In this document: one piece after another, positions 1 to 6,667 of the stretch
Layout of the letters: every line of letters begins with the position of its first letter
How positions within the stretch are numbered: position 1 is the first letter of the stretch
Source: Micrococcales bacterium
Lineage (GTDB): Bacteria > Actinomycetota > Actinomycetes > Actinomycetales > Dermatophilaceae
Assembly: GCA_003157445.1 (NCBI GenBank)
Contig: PMJN01000282.1
Coordinates: 10,723 to 21,924, forward strand
DNA length: 11,202 nucleotides
Direction: 5' to 3'
Notes under the pieces: model-generated
What the model saw: only the letters and a program-made list of their open reading frames with translations
Told to the model about the DNA's origin: nothing
Database searches by the model: none
Position numbers and translations under genes: made by a program

Positions 1-959
1 AAAAAGTCGGCAAGCATCAGGGTGAAGACGAGCAGGACCACCGACACGGCGCCGATCTTGGCGAACGAGCCGAGCAGAGAGAACTGGCCCAGCAGTCCGA
101 AGTCAGGCACGTCCATGAGCTTGGCGGGCAACTTCGGGATGTTCAGTCCCCAGCCGGTGGGGTTGACCATCTTGCCCGTAGCGTCCACCTGGCCACCAAT
201 CCGGACCACGGCTTCCAAGAGAATGGCCAGCACTGTGCTGCCGACGATGCCGATCAGAATCGCGCCCTTCACCTTCTTGACCATCATGACGATGATCGAG
301 AGCAGGCCGACGACGAAGACGAGGGTTGGCCAGCCGGCCAGGAAACCGCCAACTCCCAGTTCGACCGGCACGGGACCGACGGCCGGGCGACGGACGATAC
401 CGGAGTCGACCAGACCGATGATCGTGATGAACAGCCCTATACCGACGCTGATGGCGGTCTTCAGCGCGGAGGGGATTGCATGGAATACAGCCTTGCGGAA
501 GCCGGTCAGTACCAGGATTGTGATGATGAGGCCCTCAAGAACAACCAGCCCCATGGCGTCGGGCCAGGTCATCCCCGGTAGCTTGGCGATGCCGAAGGTC
601 ACAAACGCGTTGAGTCCGAGCCCCGTCGCGAGCGCGAGCGGAAAATTGGCTACCATGCCCATCAACAGGGTCATCACGCCAGCCACCAAAGCAGTCGCCG
701 CCGCGACCATCGCCAGGTTGGGGTGGCCCCCACCGCCCAGGAAGGCACCAGTCGAGTCGGCCTGAGTACCGATGATCAGCGGGTTGAGCACGACGATGTA
801 GGCCATCGTGAAGAACGTGGCGAAGCCTCCGCGGACCTCCCGGGACACCGTCGAGCCTCGTTGACTGATCTTGAAGAACGAGTCGAGCGCGCCATGTGCT
901 GCGCTGGCCTTCTTGCCGGAGAGGGAGACGATCTTCTTGGGGGCGAGAGTCGAAGGCAT
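1..959 (-). CDS. NCS2/AzgA-type purine (guanine/hypoxanthine/adenine) permease, C-terminus beyond the window
   Basis: This is the first 319 residues of a polytopic inner-membrane permease. The frame reads without a stop from ATG 959-957 to the left edge, and about 100-150 C-terminal residues are missing. The family imports purine bases by proton symport. Visible family marks are the pre-TM1 segment and TM1 FTMAYIVVLNP (about residues 50-60), the TM3 signature ATGLGLNAF (111-119), the conserved acidic helix LEGLIITIL (141-149, Glu142), and the AIPSALKTAISVGIGLF segment (161-177). The N-terminal 45 residues are basic and cytoplasmic. I chose ATG 959 because a -10-like TAGGCT ends exactly 7 nt upstream, there is no Shine-Dalgarno sequence, and the reading matches the family N-terminus. 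It is divergent from the DUF2530 gene. Purine specificity comes from family resemblance; uracil or xanthine transport is less likely. Confidence 0.93.
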   Translation of the reverse strand, partial: MPSTLAPKKIVSLSGKKASAAHGALDSFFKISQRGSTVSREVRGGFATFFTMAYIVVLNPLIIGTQADSTGAFLGGGGHPNLAMVAAATALVAGVMTLLMGMVANFPLALATGLGLNAFVTFGIAKLPGMTWPDAMGLVVLEGLIITILVLTGFRKAVFHAIPSALKTAISVGIGLFITIIGLVDSGIVRRPAVGPVPVELGVGGFLAGWPTLVFVVGLLSIIVMMVKKVKGAILIGIVGSTVLAILLEAVVRIGGQVDATGKMVNPTGWGLNIPKLPAKLMDVPDFGLLGQFSLLGSFAKIGAVSVVLLVFTLMLADF

Positions 960-966
960 GGCGCCT

Positions 967-972
967 AGCCTA
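967..972 (-). promoter_or_regulatory. -10 element (TAGGCT) of a probable leaderless promoter for the NCS2 permease
   Basis: On the minus strand TAGGCT is followed by exactly 7 nt (AGGCGCC) and then the ATG at 959. This is the usual actinobacterial spacing for transcription starting on the first base of the start codon. No Shine-Dalgarno-like purine run lies before the ATG. At a 17-nt spacer the -35 position reads TCGGGG, which is no match to TTGACA and lies inside the neighbouring palindrome. Inferred, not demonstrated. Confidence 0.5.
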
Positions 973-987
973 GAGCGTCGTCAGCAT

Positions 988-1001
988 TCCCCGATCGGGG
1001 A
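988..1001. promoter_or_regulatory. 14-bp perfect palindrome between divergent promoters, candidate operator
   Basis: TCCCCGATCGGGGA is a perfect 14-bp inverted repeat in the 59-bp gap between the permease and DUF2530 starts. It covers the expected -35 region of the permease promoter and the -35/-10 spacer of the DUF2530 promoter, so a dimeric regulator bound here could affect both genes. No regulator gene is visible in the window. The palindrome is GC-rich with no U tract, so a terminator is unlikely. Confidence 0.5.
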
Positions 1002-1005
1002 CGCA

Positions 1006-1011
1006 TAGGGT
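1006..1011 (+). promoter_or_regulatory. -10 element (TAGGGT) of a probable leaderless promoter for the DUF2530 gene
   Basis: TAGGGT ends exactly 7 nt before the GTG start at 1019, mirroring the geometry on the opposite strand. There is no Shine-Dalgarno sequence. No convincing -35 hexamer is present, and the 17-nt spacer contains the 14-bp palindrome. Confidence 0.5.
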
Positions 1012-1018
1012 TGGTCAA

Positions 1019-1291
1019 GTGAGCCCCGACGACCCGCAGCCCCTAACCAGCGACGCCGCGCGAATGATCGAGATCGGGATGGCGCTTTGGGTCGTGGCAC
1101 TCGTGGTCTGTGTCCTAGTGCCAACTCTGCATCAGGGTCAGCGGGCGTGGTGGCCCTGGACGTGCGCCGCTGGCATTGCCGGCGGCGGTCTCGCCCTGCT
1201 GTATGTCCGTCGCGGCCGCGGCAACGCGGCAGGCGCCCATCTCCCGGCACGTGCCCAGCGCCCGAGCGATGGGCCTACCAGCCACACGTGA
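1019..1291 (+). CDS. DUF2530 family small membrane protein
   Basis: A 90-residue protein with two short hydrophobic segments, IGMALWVVALVVCVLVP (about 18-34) and WWPWTCAAGIAGGGLALLYV (about 44-63). A basic RRGRG stretch and a hydrophilic tail follow. The ALW-VALVV first helix, the WW-WTC-AG second helix and the Arg-rich end are the DUF2530 pattern, a family of unknown function found in Actinobacteria, typically about 80-100 residues long. The GTG start at 1019 fits the family N-terminus (PQPL before the first helix) and the leaderless promoter. Its position head-to-head with a purine permease is a recurring arrangement as I recall it, which suggests but does not prove a link to that transporter. 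It converges on the DUF3027 gene with 21 bp between the stop codons; I see no terminator there. Confidence 0.83.
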   Translation: MSPDDPQPLTSDAARMIEIGMALWVVALVVCVLVPTLHQGQRAWWPWTCAAGIAGGGLALLYVRRGRGNAAGAHLPARAQRPSDGPTSHT

Positions 1292-1312
1292 GGCAGTCAG
1301 TGCCTGCGGTGT

Positions 1313-2047
1313 TCAGACCTCATCAAAGGCGAACTCGTCAAGAACGGGTTCCTCGGCCGGTTTAGGGTCCTCGCGGATCACGTCAACCTCGCTGTGCGCA
1401 CCGCAACCATGGTCAAAGCTCACGACGTGACCGTCTGAGGGAGACCAGGCGTTGGCGCATACACCAAAAAAAGACCTCAACGCACCCGCCATCGGCAGGA
1501 AGAAACCACACGTTGAGCAGGGAGCCGTCGCTTTTTCGGCGACCGGAGAGGTGGGACCCGCCTCTCCGCGATACCAGCGTTCGGCTGCTTCCTCGCGGCC
1601 CTCTGCTGACAGGACACGTCTGCGACCGAGCCCGAGCTCCCATTGCGTGGCTTCGTCAATGTCCTCATCACCGGTGGCTTCAAGGCTCAGCTCGAGGCGC
1701 TGGTCCTCCTCGATGTAAGGCAGAACGTCCCCTGCCCCGAGGTCGCCCGGAGCCAACCGCTGGTCATAGGGCAACCATTCAGGCGACAGCAGCGCGCCAT
1801 CACCCGGCACCAGGTTGGTCTCACAAATCGTGGCCTTCTTGCCGCGTGGCACCCGTGCGATGGTGATCGCCCAACGCCATCCCGGGTACGCCCTGGCGGT
1901 GCACGCGAAGTAGTGGGTGGCGAGGCGCTCGTCATCCATCACGACGCCAAGGTGCTCGCCAACCGTGCCCGGCTCTGCGATATCTTGGGCGGCCTCACGA
2001 GCCTGGTCCAACGCCGCGAAAAGGATCGAGTCCGCTTTGATGACCAC
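1313..2047 (-). CDS. DUF3027 family protein with a four-cysteine probable zinc site
   Basis: A 244-residue soluble protein from GTG 2047. The N-terminal half (about 1-120) is a mixed alpha/beta region rich in Trp and acidic residues. It contains GWRWAITIARVPRGKKATICE (split here as GWRWAITIARV, 56-66, and PRGKKATICE, 67-76) and LLSPEWLPYDQRLAPGDLG (86-104), which are typical of DUF3027. The C-terminal half carries Cys177-x2-Cys180, Cys197 and Cys215 (in HGCGAHSE), a plausible zinc ribbon, and ends in an acidic tail. Function is unknown; the metal site and mixed fold suggest a nucleic-acid or regulatory role, but this is inference. It starts 3 nt after the stop of the cold-shock gene, with only a weak GAGG ahead, so translation is probably coupled to that gene. 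It is conserved in Actinobacteria and often adjacent to a cold-shock gene. Confidence 0.88.
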   Translation of the reverse strand: MVIKADSILFAALDQAREAAQDIAEPGTVGEHLGVVMDDERLATHYFACTARAYPGWRWAITIARVPRGKKATICETNLVPGDGALLSPEWLPYDQRLAPGDLGAGDVLPYIEEDQRLELSLEATGDEDIDEATQWELGLGRRRVLSAEGREEAAERWYRGEAGPTSPVAEKATAPCSTCGFFLPMAGALRSFFGVCANAWSPSDGHVVSFDHGCGAHSEVDVIREDPKPAEEPVLDEFAFDEV

Positions 2048-2050
2048 GCC

Positions 2051-2452
2051 TCAAGCACCCGTCTCGAGCTGTCCAGCGATCCCGCGCAGCACCTTGGCGA
2101 CCTTGGCGGCCGTGGCCTTGTCGGGATACCTGCCGCGATGCAGCGTGGTGGAGACGCTGTCCAGGAGCTTGATGACGTCCTCCAGGATGACTGTCAGATC
2201 TTCCGGCGAGGTGCGGTTCTTGGCCGCCACCGATGCTGCCATCGACGGCATCGGGTCCAGGACCCGCACCGAAAGCGCCTGCGCCCCGCGCCTGCCTTGG
2301 ACTACGCCGAACTCCACCCGCGTGCCGCCCTTGAGCGTCGCGACGCCCTCGGGCAACGCGTCCGCGTGCAAAAAGACGTCGGTGCCTTCGTCATCGCTGA
2401 GAAAGCCGAAACCCTTCTCGGCGTCGTACCACTTAACCTTGCCTGTAGGCAC
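2051..2452 (-). CDS. Cold-shock domain protein with a C-terminal helical extension
   Basis: A single-stranded nucleic-acid-binding cold-shock protein of 133 residues from GTG 2452. The domain starts PTGKVKWYDAEKGFGFL, with RNP1-like KGFGFL (13-18) and RNP2-like VFLH (26-29), and ends near VRVLDP (about 67). Classical bacterial Csps are about 67 residues. The extra 65 residues (SMAASVAAKNRTSPEDLTV onward) look alpha-helical, with a basic RYPDKATAAKVAKVLRG stretch. This longer form is common in Actinobacteria next to DUF3027. I prefer GTG 2452 over ATG 2470 because AGAGGTGGG sits just upstream of it and the family begins M-PTGKVKWYD. ATG 2470 would add six residues (MSKRWA) and lacks a good ribosome site. 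First gene of the csp-DUF3027 operon. Confidence 0.94.
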   Translation of the reverse strand: MPTGKVKWYDAEKGFGFLSDDEGTDVFLHADALPEGVATLKGGTRVEFGVVQGRRGAQALSVRVLDPMPSMAASVAAKNRTSPEDLTVILEDVIKLLDSVSTTLHRGRYPDKATAAKVAKVLRGIAGQLETGA

Positions 2453-2479
2453 AGCCCACCTCTTGCTCATGTCTCGCCC

Positions 2480-2502
2480 GCCGCCCCACAGGAGGGGTCG
2501 GC
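2480..2502 (-). promoter_or_regulatory. GC-rich hairpin in the 5' leader of the cold-shock gene
   Basis: Read as the csp transcript, GCCG-A-CCCC, loop TCCTGT, GGGGCGGC forms eight GC pairs with one bulged A. It lies 27-50 nt before the preferred GTG start and immediately upstream of the AGAGGTGGG ribosome site. Structured leaders are known in cold-shock mRNAs, so a leader-control role is plausible. It lacks a U tract, so it is not a classical terminator. Confidence 0.35.
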
Positions 2503-2718
2503 GCGATGGCGCACGTTGCGCTGACCTTAAGGCTAGTCGCTAACGCCAAAACAGTTGGGTCAGCGCCCTTGGTGCCGAGGCCAGGAACCGGTCCCAGACT
2601 CGAACTGGTTTGAGGATTACCGGCAGCCTCGCCATACTCCTCCGGTGAAGTCCCCCGTAGGTGAACGTTCCTCGTTGGCGTCGTTCTGGAACGATCTGCC
2701 GCGCAATGGCAAGTTCCT

Positions 2719-3210
2719 GCCAACACGGCCACCATCGTCATCTTGCAACTGTTGGTGCTTCAGCGCATCCAGGGCCGTCGGCGCACCCGAGTGATCCTCG
2801 TCCTGGCGACGTTGTGGGCGCTGTCGTGGCTGATGACCGGTCTGTCCGGCCTGTTCCCTGGCAGCCTGTCGGCGGCCACGCTGGTCATTTTCGGCAGCGC
2901 GGTGTTCGCACTCGGTGAGACCCTGCTTCAGCCCACCATCCCGGCGATCACCAACGATCTTTCGCCAGACCATCTGCGCGGCCGCTACAACGCTGTCATG
3001 GCTGGCGCGTTCCAGGTGGCGGCTATCACCGGGCCAGTGCTGGCCGGTGTAATGCTCGGCGCTCGCTTCAATGTGGAGTTCATCGCCTTGCTGATCCTTG
3101 GTTGTGCAGTGATGGCCGTCATTGCGCTGGCGGTCGAGCGCCGGATCCCAGACCAGGCCAACGGCATCACAGCACCGGGGGCGGGGGCGGCAGAGCTCAG
3201 CCCGGCGTGA
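2719..3210 (+). pseudogene. MFS transporter remnant, C-terminal half only (about TM8-TM12)
   Basis: The reading frame is open from 2665 (after a TGA at 2662) to the TGA at 3208-3210. It becomes recognisable as a major facilitator transporter from about 2719 (VPANTATIVILQLLV). The remaining ~160 residues hold the short cytoplasmic QGRRRTR loop, a helix TLWALSWLMTGLSGLFPG, the helix FALGETLLQPTIPAI, the motif SPDHLRGRYNAVMAGAFQ and two final helices ending AVERRIP. The family is normally about 400 residues with twelve helices. Nothing upstream in any frame resembles TM1-TM7, no credible start or ribosome site precedes the homology, and the intervening 2521-2700 is not membrane-like. The simplest reading is a 5'-deleted gene. 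The 3' end overlaps the convergent epimerase gene by 14 bp. A TTG at 2743 could start a short product, but I doubt it is made. Confidence 0.8.
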
Positions 3211-4117
3211 TCCCCCAGGGCGCGGCGAACTCCTGCCCCGGCTCAAGGACAAGCAGGTCGTGCCCGGAGTTGAAGGCGTCCGGCGGGCAAGTCATCGGTT
3301 CCACCGCGATGCCACTGACACGCCGTGACGCCAGCGGCAACGAGTCACCGGTGAAGACCTGTAACCACTGGTAGGCCGCCACGTCCGCCCACAGACTGAC
3401 CACGCGGCCCGTGCGCGGGTGCGCGAGGCTGACCCGCCAGCAGCCATCCGAGTCGCCGACGATGTTGGTGAATGCGGTGTCCAGGACTAGACCTCCCAGC
3501 CTTCTGCGCTGCCGGAAGTCCCGCTCGGTGCCATCCACAGCAGCCAACCCCAGGGGGAGCAGACGCTCATCCACCTCGAGAACGGCAGCCGCAGGTATCG
3601 TGATCTCCACCTCGTCGACGCGGTCCTCACCGACGCTGAGATAGGGGTGCGCACCAAAACCGAACGGAGCAGCCTCGGTCCCGACATTGCGGGCGCAAGG
3701 AGTCACGGTCAGCCCTGCAGCCGTCAAGGCGTACGTGACCGAAAGGTCCAGGCTCCACTCCCAGCCTGGCTGAGGACGCAGCCTGTATCCCAATGTGACG
3801 GAATCCTCGGCCTGCTCCAGAACCGACCAGATCGCCCAGCGCACCAGCCCGTGCATGGCATTGACGCGATCCGGCTCGGTGAGTGCGAGTTGGTGGCCCC
3901 GGCCAGCAAAGGTGTACCGACCGTCGCGGATCCGGTTGGGCCACGGCATCAGCAGTTGGCCACGTCCTGCCGAGCATCGGGAGTCTTGGGGGTAGCCGGC
4001 CAGGACGTCACCGCCGCCAAAGACATAAGAACGCAGGCCTGCACCGACCTCGACCACCACTGCTTGGTGATCACCATGTCGGATGGTCCACTGTTCGCCG
4101 CTCGGCAACTCGCTCAC
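3197..4117 (-). CDS. Aldose 1-epimerase (galactose mutarotase) family protein
   Basis: A 306-residue cytosolic beta-sandwich enzyme that interconverts the alpha and beta anomers of aldoses. Visible family features are PWPNRIRDGRYTF (58-70), NAMHGLVRWAIW with His89, GFGAHPYLSVG with His157, LDTAFTN with Asp213, QVFTGDSLP (253-261) and the catalytic-base region GIAVEPMTCPPDAFNSG with Glu273. These correspond to the catalytic His/His/Glu set of galactose mutarotases. Length is normal for the family. Start is GTG 4117; no Shine-Dalgarno sequence is present, but TATCGT ends 6 nt upstream, so leaderless expression is possible. The preceding gene's stop is 24 bp away on the same strand, so read-through from that gene is also possible. 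The sugar substrate cannot be read from sequence, and no sugar-catabolic genes are adjacent. Confidence 0.92.
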   Translation of the reverse strand: MSELPSGEQWTIRHGDHQAVVVEVGAGLRSYVFGGGDVLAGYPQDSRCSAGRGQLLMPWPNRIRDGRYTFAGRGHQLALTEPDRVNAMHGLVRWAIWSVLEQAEDSVTLGYRLRPQPGWEWSLDLSVTYALTAAGLTVTPCARNVGTEAAPFGFGAHPYLSVGEDRVDEVEITIPAAAVLEVDERLLPLGLAAVDGTERDFRQRRRLGGLVLDTAFTNIVGDSDGCWRVSLAHPRTGRVVSLWADVAAYQWLQVFTGDSLPLASRRVSGIAVEPMTCPPDAFNSGHDLLVLEPGQEFAAPWGITPG

Positions 4118-4141
4118 ATCGCGACGATACGGCCCGTCGCG

Positions 4142-4840
4142 CTAGCTGGTCGGCCCGACACCCGTATTGGCCTGCGTCGACATGATCGTGATGGCCACCT
4201 TGTCGGAGGCACGAGCCAGAACGAGCGCCTGCCCGCCAGTGACGGGCACTTCCGTCCTGATGCTGGTCTGGGCCGTGCGGCCGTAGGTGCCAGTGAAGCC
4301 GTCCGAACTCTGCAGCGAGATCGAGGTGGCACTAATCGCAGTGACCAGGCCACGCTGGAACACCAAGGCCTGGGGCGAGCCGTTAACAGTCGCGGTCACA
4401 TTGCCGTGCAAAGCCGAACTGCCCAAGAGGCTCCCCAACCCACCCATGGCCCGACCACCACGCATACCGGGCGCACGTGGCACACCTGGCTGTGCTGGGT
4501 TACTTCCGTTTCCGCCGTTGCCCTGACCAAACTGATTACGCGAAGAGCGGTTCTGTTGTTGCCCCATCATGCCGAAGACGTTGTGGCTACGCAGCATAAA
4601 CAGGCCTGCAACCCCGACGCCGAGCAACATCAAACAGGCAAGGGCGACCGCGACTATGCCGATCGCCCAACGCCCGTTGTGGGTGAGCGTTGCCTGGTGC
4701 ATGAGGTTCGACGTGGCAGGCACCGGCGGGCCAGCGGGAGAGCCGCTTGCTGCGGCTTGCCGCGGCAAGGTCGCTGGTTGGCCCTCCGCCAGGCTTCCGG
4801 ATGGCTGGTCAAGGGGCTGCTGGGGAGGCTGATCTGTCAT
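4142..4840 (-). CDS. Single-pass membrane protein with a small beta-rich C-terminal domain (DUF5666-like)
   Basis: A 232-residue protein in four parts: a Pro/Gln-rich tail (1-56), one transmembrane helix (about 58-83, WAIGIVAVALACLMLLGVGV onward), a Met/Gln/Asn/Gly-rich linker (about 90-140) and a compact C-terminal domain (about 145-221). The last contains VFQRGLVTAISATSISLQSS, then TYGRTAQTSIRTE, then LVLARASDKVAITI. That alternation resembles small OB-like or DUF5666 domains of exported actinobacterial proteins; the assignment is tentative. Topology is probably N-inside with the domain outside. ATG 4840 is preferred because AAAGGA lies 5 nt upstream; an in-frame ATG at 4861 would add seven residues without a ribosome site. 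It lies between the synthetase and epimerase genes on the same strand. Function unknown. Confidence 0.78.
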   Translation of the reverse strand: MTDQPPQQPLDQPSGSLAEGQPATLPRQAAASGSPAGPPVPATSNLMHQATLTHNGRWAIGIVAVALACLMLLGVGVAGLFMLRSHNVFGMMGQQQNRSSRNQFGQGNGGNGSNPAQPGVPRAPGMRGGRAMGGLGSLLGSSALHGNVTATVNGSPQALVFQRGLVTAISATSISLQSSDGFTGTYGRTAQTSIRTEVPVTGGQALVLARASDKVAITIMSTQANTGVGPTS

Positions 4841-4881
4841 GAGGTTCCTTTCGCTACCCATTCAGGATCCCCCGGCAGTCC

Positions 4882-4902
4882 GTGATCTGTCACAAAGATC
4901 AC
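4882..4902. promoter_or_regulatory. Inverted repeat (7-bp arms, 7-nt loop) between the synthetase and membrane-protein genes
   Basis: GTGATCT and AGATCAC are perfect inverted arms separated by GTCACAA on the plus strand. The element lies 28 bp beyond the synthetase stop and 42 bp before the membrane-protein start. It could be an operator for the downstream gene or a weak stem-loop at the end of the synthetase transcript. No U tract follows on either strand. Confidence 0.35.
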
Positions 4903-4929
4903 TGAGAGTTCTCTGTGAGCGAACCTCGG

Positions 4930-6573
4930 CTATGAACGCTCGTCTGCCTGCTCGAGGATCTGCTCAGCCTGTGCGCGCATCTCCATCTTCCGGATCTTGC
5001 CGGTCACGGTCATGGGGAACCCGTCAACCACGTGCACGTAGCGGGGCACTTTATAGTGCGCAAGTCGACCCTGACAAAAGGTGCGAACTCGCTGCGCCGA
5101 CAACGGCTCTGCACCCGGACGCATCACGACCCAGGCCATCAGCTCCTCGCCGTATTTAGGGTCGGAAACTCCAATAATCTGAACATCAGCAATGTCGGGG
5201 TGGGTGTAGAGGAACTCCTCGATCTCCCGCGGGTATACGTTCTCGCCACCGCGGATCACCATGTCCTTGATCCGGCCGACGATCGACAGGTAGCCATCGT
5301 CGTCCATCGTGGCCAGGTCGCCGGTATGCATCCAACGAGCGCCATCGATGGCCTCGGCCGTCTTGTCCGGCTCGTTCCAGTAGCCGAGCATCACGCTGTA
5401 TCCCCGAGTGCACAGTTCTCCCGGCTCGCCCCGCGGAACAATGCGCCCGTTCATCGGGTCAACAACCTTGACCTCAAGATGTGGCATAACCCGGCCTACT
5501 GTCCCGGTCCGACGGGCAAGGTCGTCGTCCATCCGAGTCATGGTCGACACCGGCGAGGTCTCGGTCATGCCGTAGGAGATGGCGACCTCTGACATGTGCA
5601 TCTCGCCCACCACGCGCTTCATCACCTCGACCGGGCACGGTGAGCCGGCCATGATCCCGGTCCTGAGGCTGGTCAGATCGTAGGAGGCGAAGCCGGACAG
5701 TCCCAGCTCCGCAATGAACATCGTGGGGACGCCGTATAGACTCGTACAGCGTTCCTGCTCAACGGCTTTGAGGGTCGCCGCAGGGTCGAAGGCCGGAGCG
5801 GGGATCACCATGCAAGCGCCGTGGCTGGTCGCGGCCAAGTTGCCCATCACCATGCCAAAGCAGTGGTAGAAAGGCACCGGCAAACAAATCCGGTCACGCT
5901 CGGTATAGCCGATGAGCTCGCCGACGAAGAAGCCATTGTTGAGGATGTTGTGGTGGCTCAACGTGGCGCCCTTGGGAAAACCGGTGGTACCGGAGGTGTA
6001 CTGAATGTTGATCGCGTCATCGGGGCTCAGGGTCGCCATCCGCTCGGCCAGCTGATCCAGCGTGGCGGCCGAACCTGCGGCGATCAACGAATCCCAGCTC
6101 TCATGCCCGATGTAGACGACCTCGCGTAGGTCGTGAAACTGCGATCGCACCTCGTTGATCATGTCCCGGTAGTCGGACGTCTTGTAAACCACTGCACTCA
6201 CCAGCATCCGCATACCGGACTGCCCGAGGACGTAGGCCAGCTCATGGCTGCGATAGGCCGGGTTCACGTTGACCAGCAGCGCACCAACCTTGGCGGTGGC
6301 GTACTGAAGCAGCGTCCACTCGGGACAGTTGGGTGACCAAACGCCGATTCGGTCACCCACTTCGATGCCTCCCGCCAGCAGGCCCAGCGCCAGCGCGGTG
6401 ACATCGGCATCGAACTCGGCGTACGTCCAACGACGACCACTTGGCACGTCCACCAGCGCCTCGGCATCCGGCACACGCTTGACGGTGCGAGCCAGGTTCT
6501 CCCCGATCGTGTCGCCGAGCAGCGGAGTGTCGGAGATGCCAGAGCCATATGACGAGAGCTTTTGAGCCTGCAC
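4930..6573 (-). CDS. Acyl-CoA synthetase (AMP-binding, FadD/ACSF2-like)
   Basis: A 547-residue cytosolic ANL-superfamily ligase that activates a carboxylic acid to acyl-AMP and then acyl-CoA. Core motifs are complete: the phosphate loop [11 protein letters not shown] (192-202), YGMTE (334-338), HTGD (416-419) with Asp419 as ribose binder, the hinge [16 protein letters not shown] (433-448), and the C-terminal catalytic Lys526 in MTVTGKIRK. Length and the N-terminal [12 protein letters not shown] segment fit medium-chain or short/branched-chain acyl-CoA synthetases of the ACSF2/FadD35 kind; the substrate cannot be fixed from sequence. The frame is open upstream to 6828, but GTG 6573 is the start: GGAGG lies 4 nt before it and the family N-terminus begins there. 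Divergent from the helicase-associated gene with a 94-bp gap. With HMG-CoA lyase in the region, a role in fatty or branched-chain acid catabolism is plausible. Confidence 0.95.
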   Translation of the reverse strand: MQAQKLSSYGSGISDTPLLGDTIGENLARTVKRVPDAEALVDVPSGRRWTYAEFDADVTALALGLLAGGIEVGDRIGVWSPNCPEWTLLQYATAKVGALLVNVNPAYRSHELAYVLGQSGMRMLVSAVVYKTSDYRDMINEVRSQFHDLREVVYIGHESWDSLIAAGSAATLDQLAERMATLSPDDAINIQYTSGTTGFPKGATLSHHNILNNGFFVGELIGYTERDRICLPVPFYHCFGMVMGNLAATSHGACMVIPAPAFDPAATLKAVEQERCTSLYGVPTMFIAELGLSGFASYDLTSLRTGIMAGSPCPVEVMKRVVGEMHMSEVAISYGMTETSPVSTMTRMDDDLARRTGTVGRVMPHLEVKVVDPMNGRIVPRGEPGELCTRGYSVMLGYWNEPDKTAEAIDGARWMHTGDLATMDDDGYLSIVGRIKDMVIRGGENVYPREIEEFLYTHPDIADVQIIGVSDPKYGEELMAWVVMRPGAEPLSAQRVRTFCQGRLAHYKVPRYVHVVDGFPMTVTGKIRKMEMRAQAEQILEQADERS

Positions 6574-6577
6574 AGTT

Positions 6578-6582
6578 CCTCC
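6578..6582 (-). promoter_or_regulatory. Shine-Dalgarno sequence fixing the acyl-CoA synthetase start
   Basis: GGAGG on the minus strand, followed by AACT and GTG 6573. It decides against the roughly 85-codon upstream extension of this open frame, which is Arg/Ala-rich, resembles no ligase and runs through the promoter and first codons of the divergent helicase-associated gene. Confidence 0.75.
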
Positions 6583-6654
6583 GCGAGTACGTGGTGGGTG
6601 TTCGCTATCTTGGCATCGATGAACCGACCGGCAGGCAAGGGCCCCTAGGCCAAC

Positions 6655-6660
6655 TACCGT
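6655..6660 (+). promoter_or_regulatory. -10-like element (TACCGT) of a possible leaderless promoter for the helicase-associated gene
   Basis: TACCGT ends exactly 7 nt before GTG 6668, the same spacing as at the permease and DUF2530 starts, and no Shine-Dalgarno sequence is present. No -35 match is seen at 16-18 nt. A weak individual call, supported mainly by the recurring geometry. Confidence 0.35.
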
Positions 6661-6667
6661 ATGACGT

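Noticed and set aside
22..765. A 247-codon open frame on the plus strand
   Set aside because: It is antisense to the purine permease, which has clear transmembrane helices and family motifs. The plus-strand product is Pro/Thr/Arg-rich with no recognisable domain, as expected for the mirror of a GC-rich gene.
2595..2610. tRNA T-arm-like sequence on the minus strand (CCAGTTCGAGTCTGG)
   Set aside because: Four stem pairs around a TTCGAGT loop look like a T arm, but the fifth pair is A-G, and I could not find a matching acceptor stem, anticodon arm or D arm upstream. Probably chance, or at most a decayed tRNA fragment near the MFS breakpoint.
3647..4885. A 412-codon open frame on the plus strand
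   Set aside because: It runs antisense through the epimerase and the membrane protein, both well supported. Its product is His/Arg/Gly-rich with no domain and no ribosome site.
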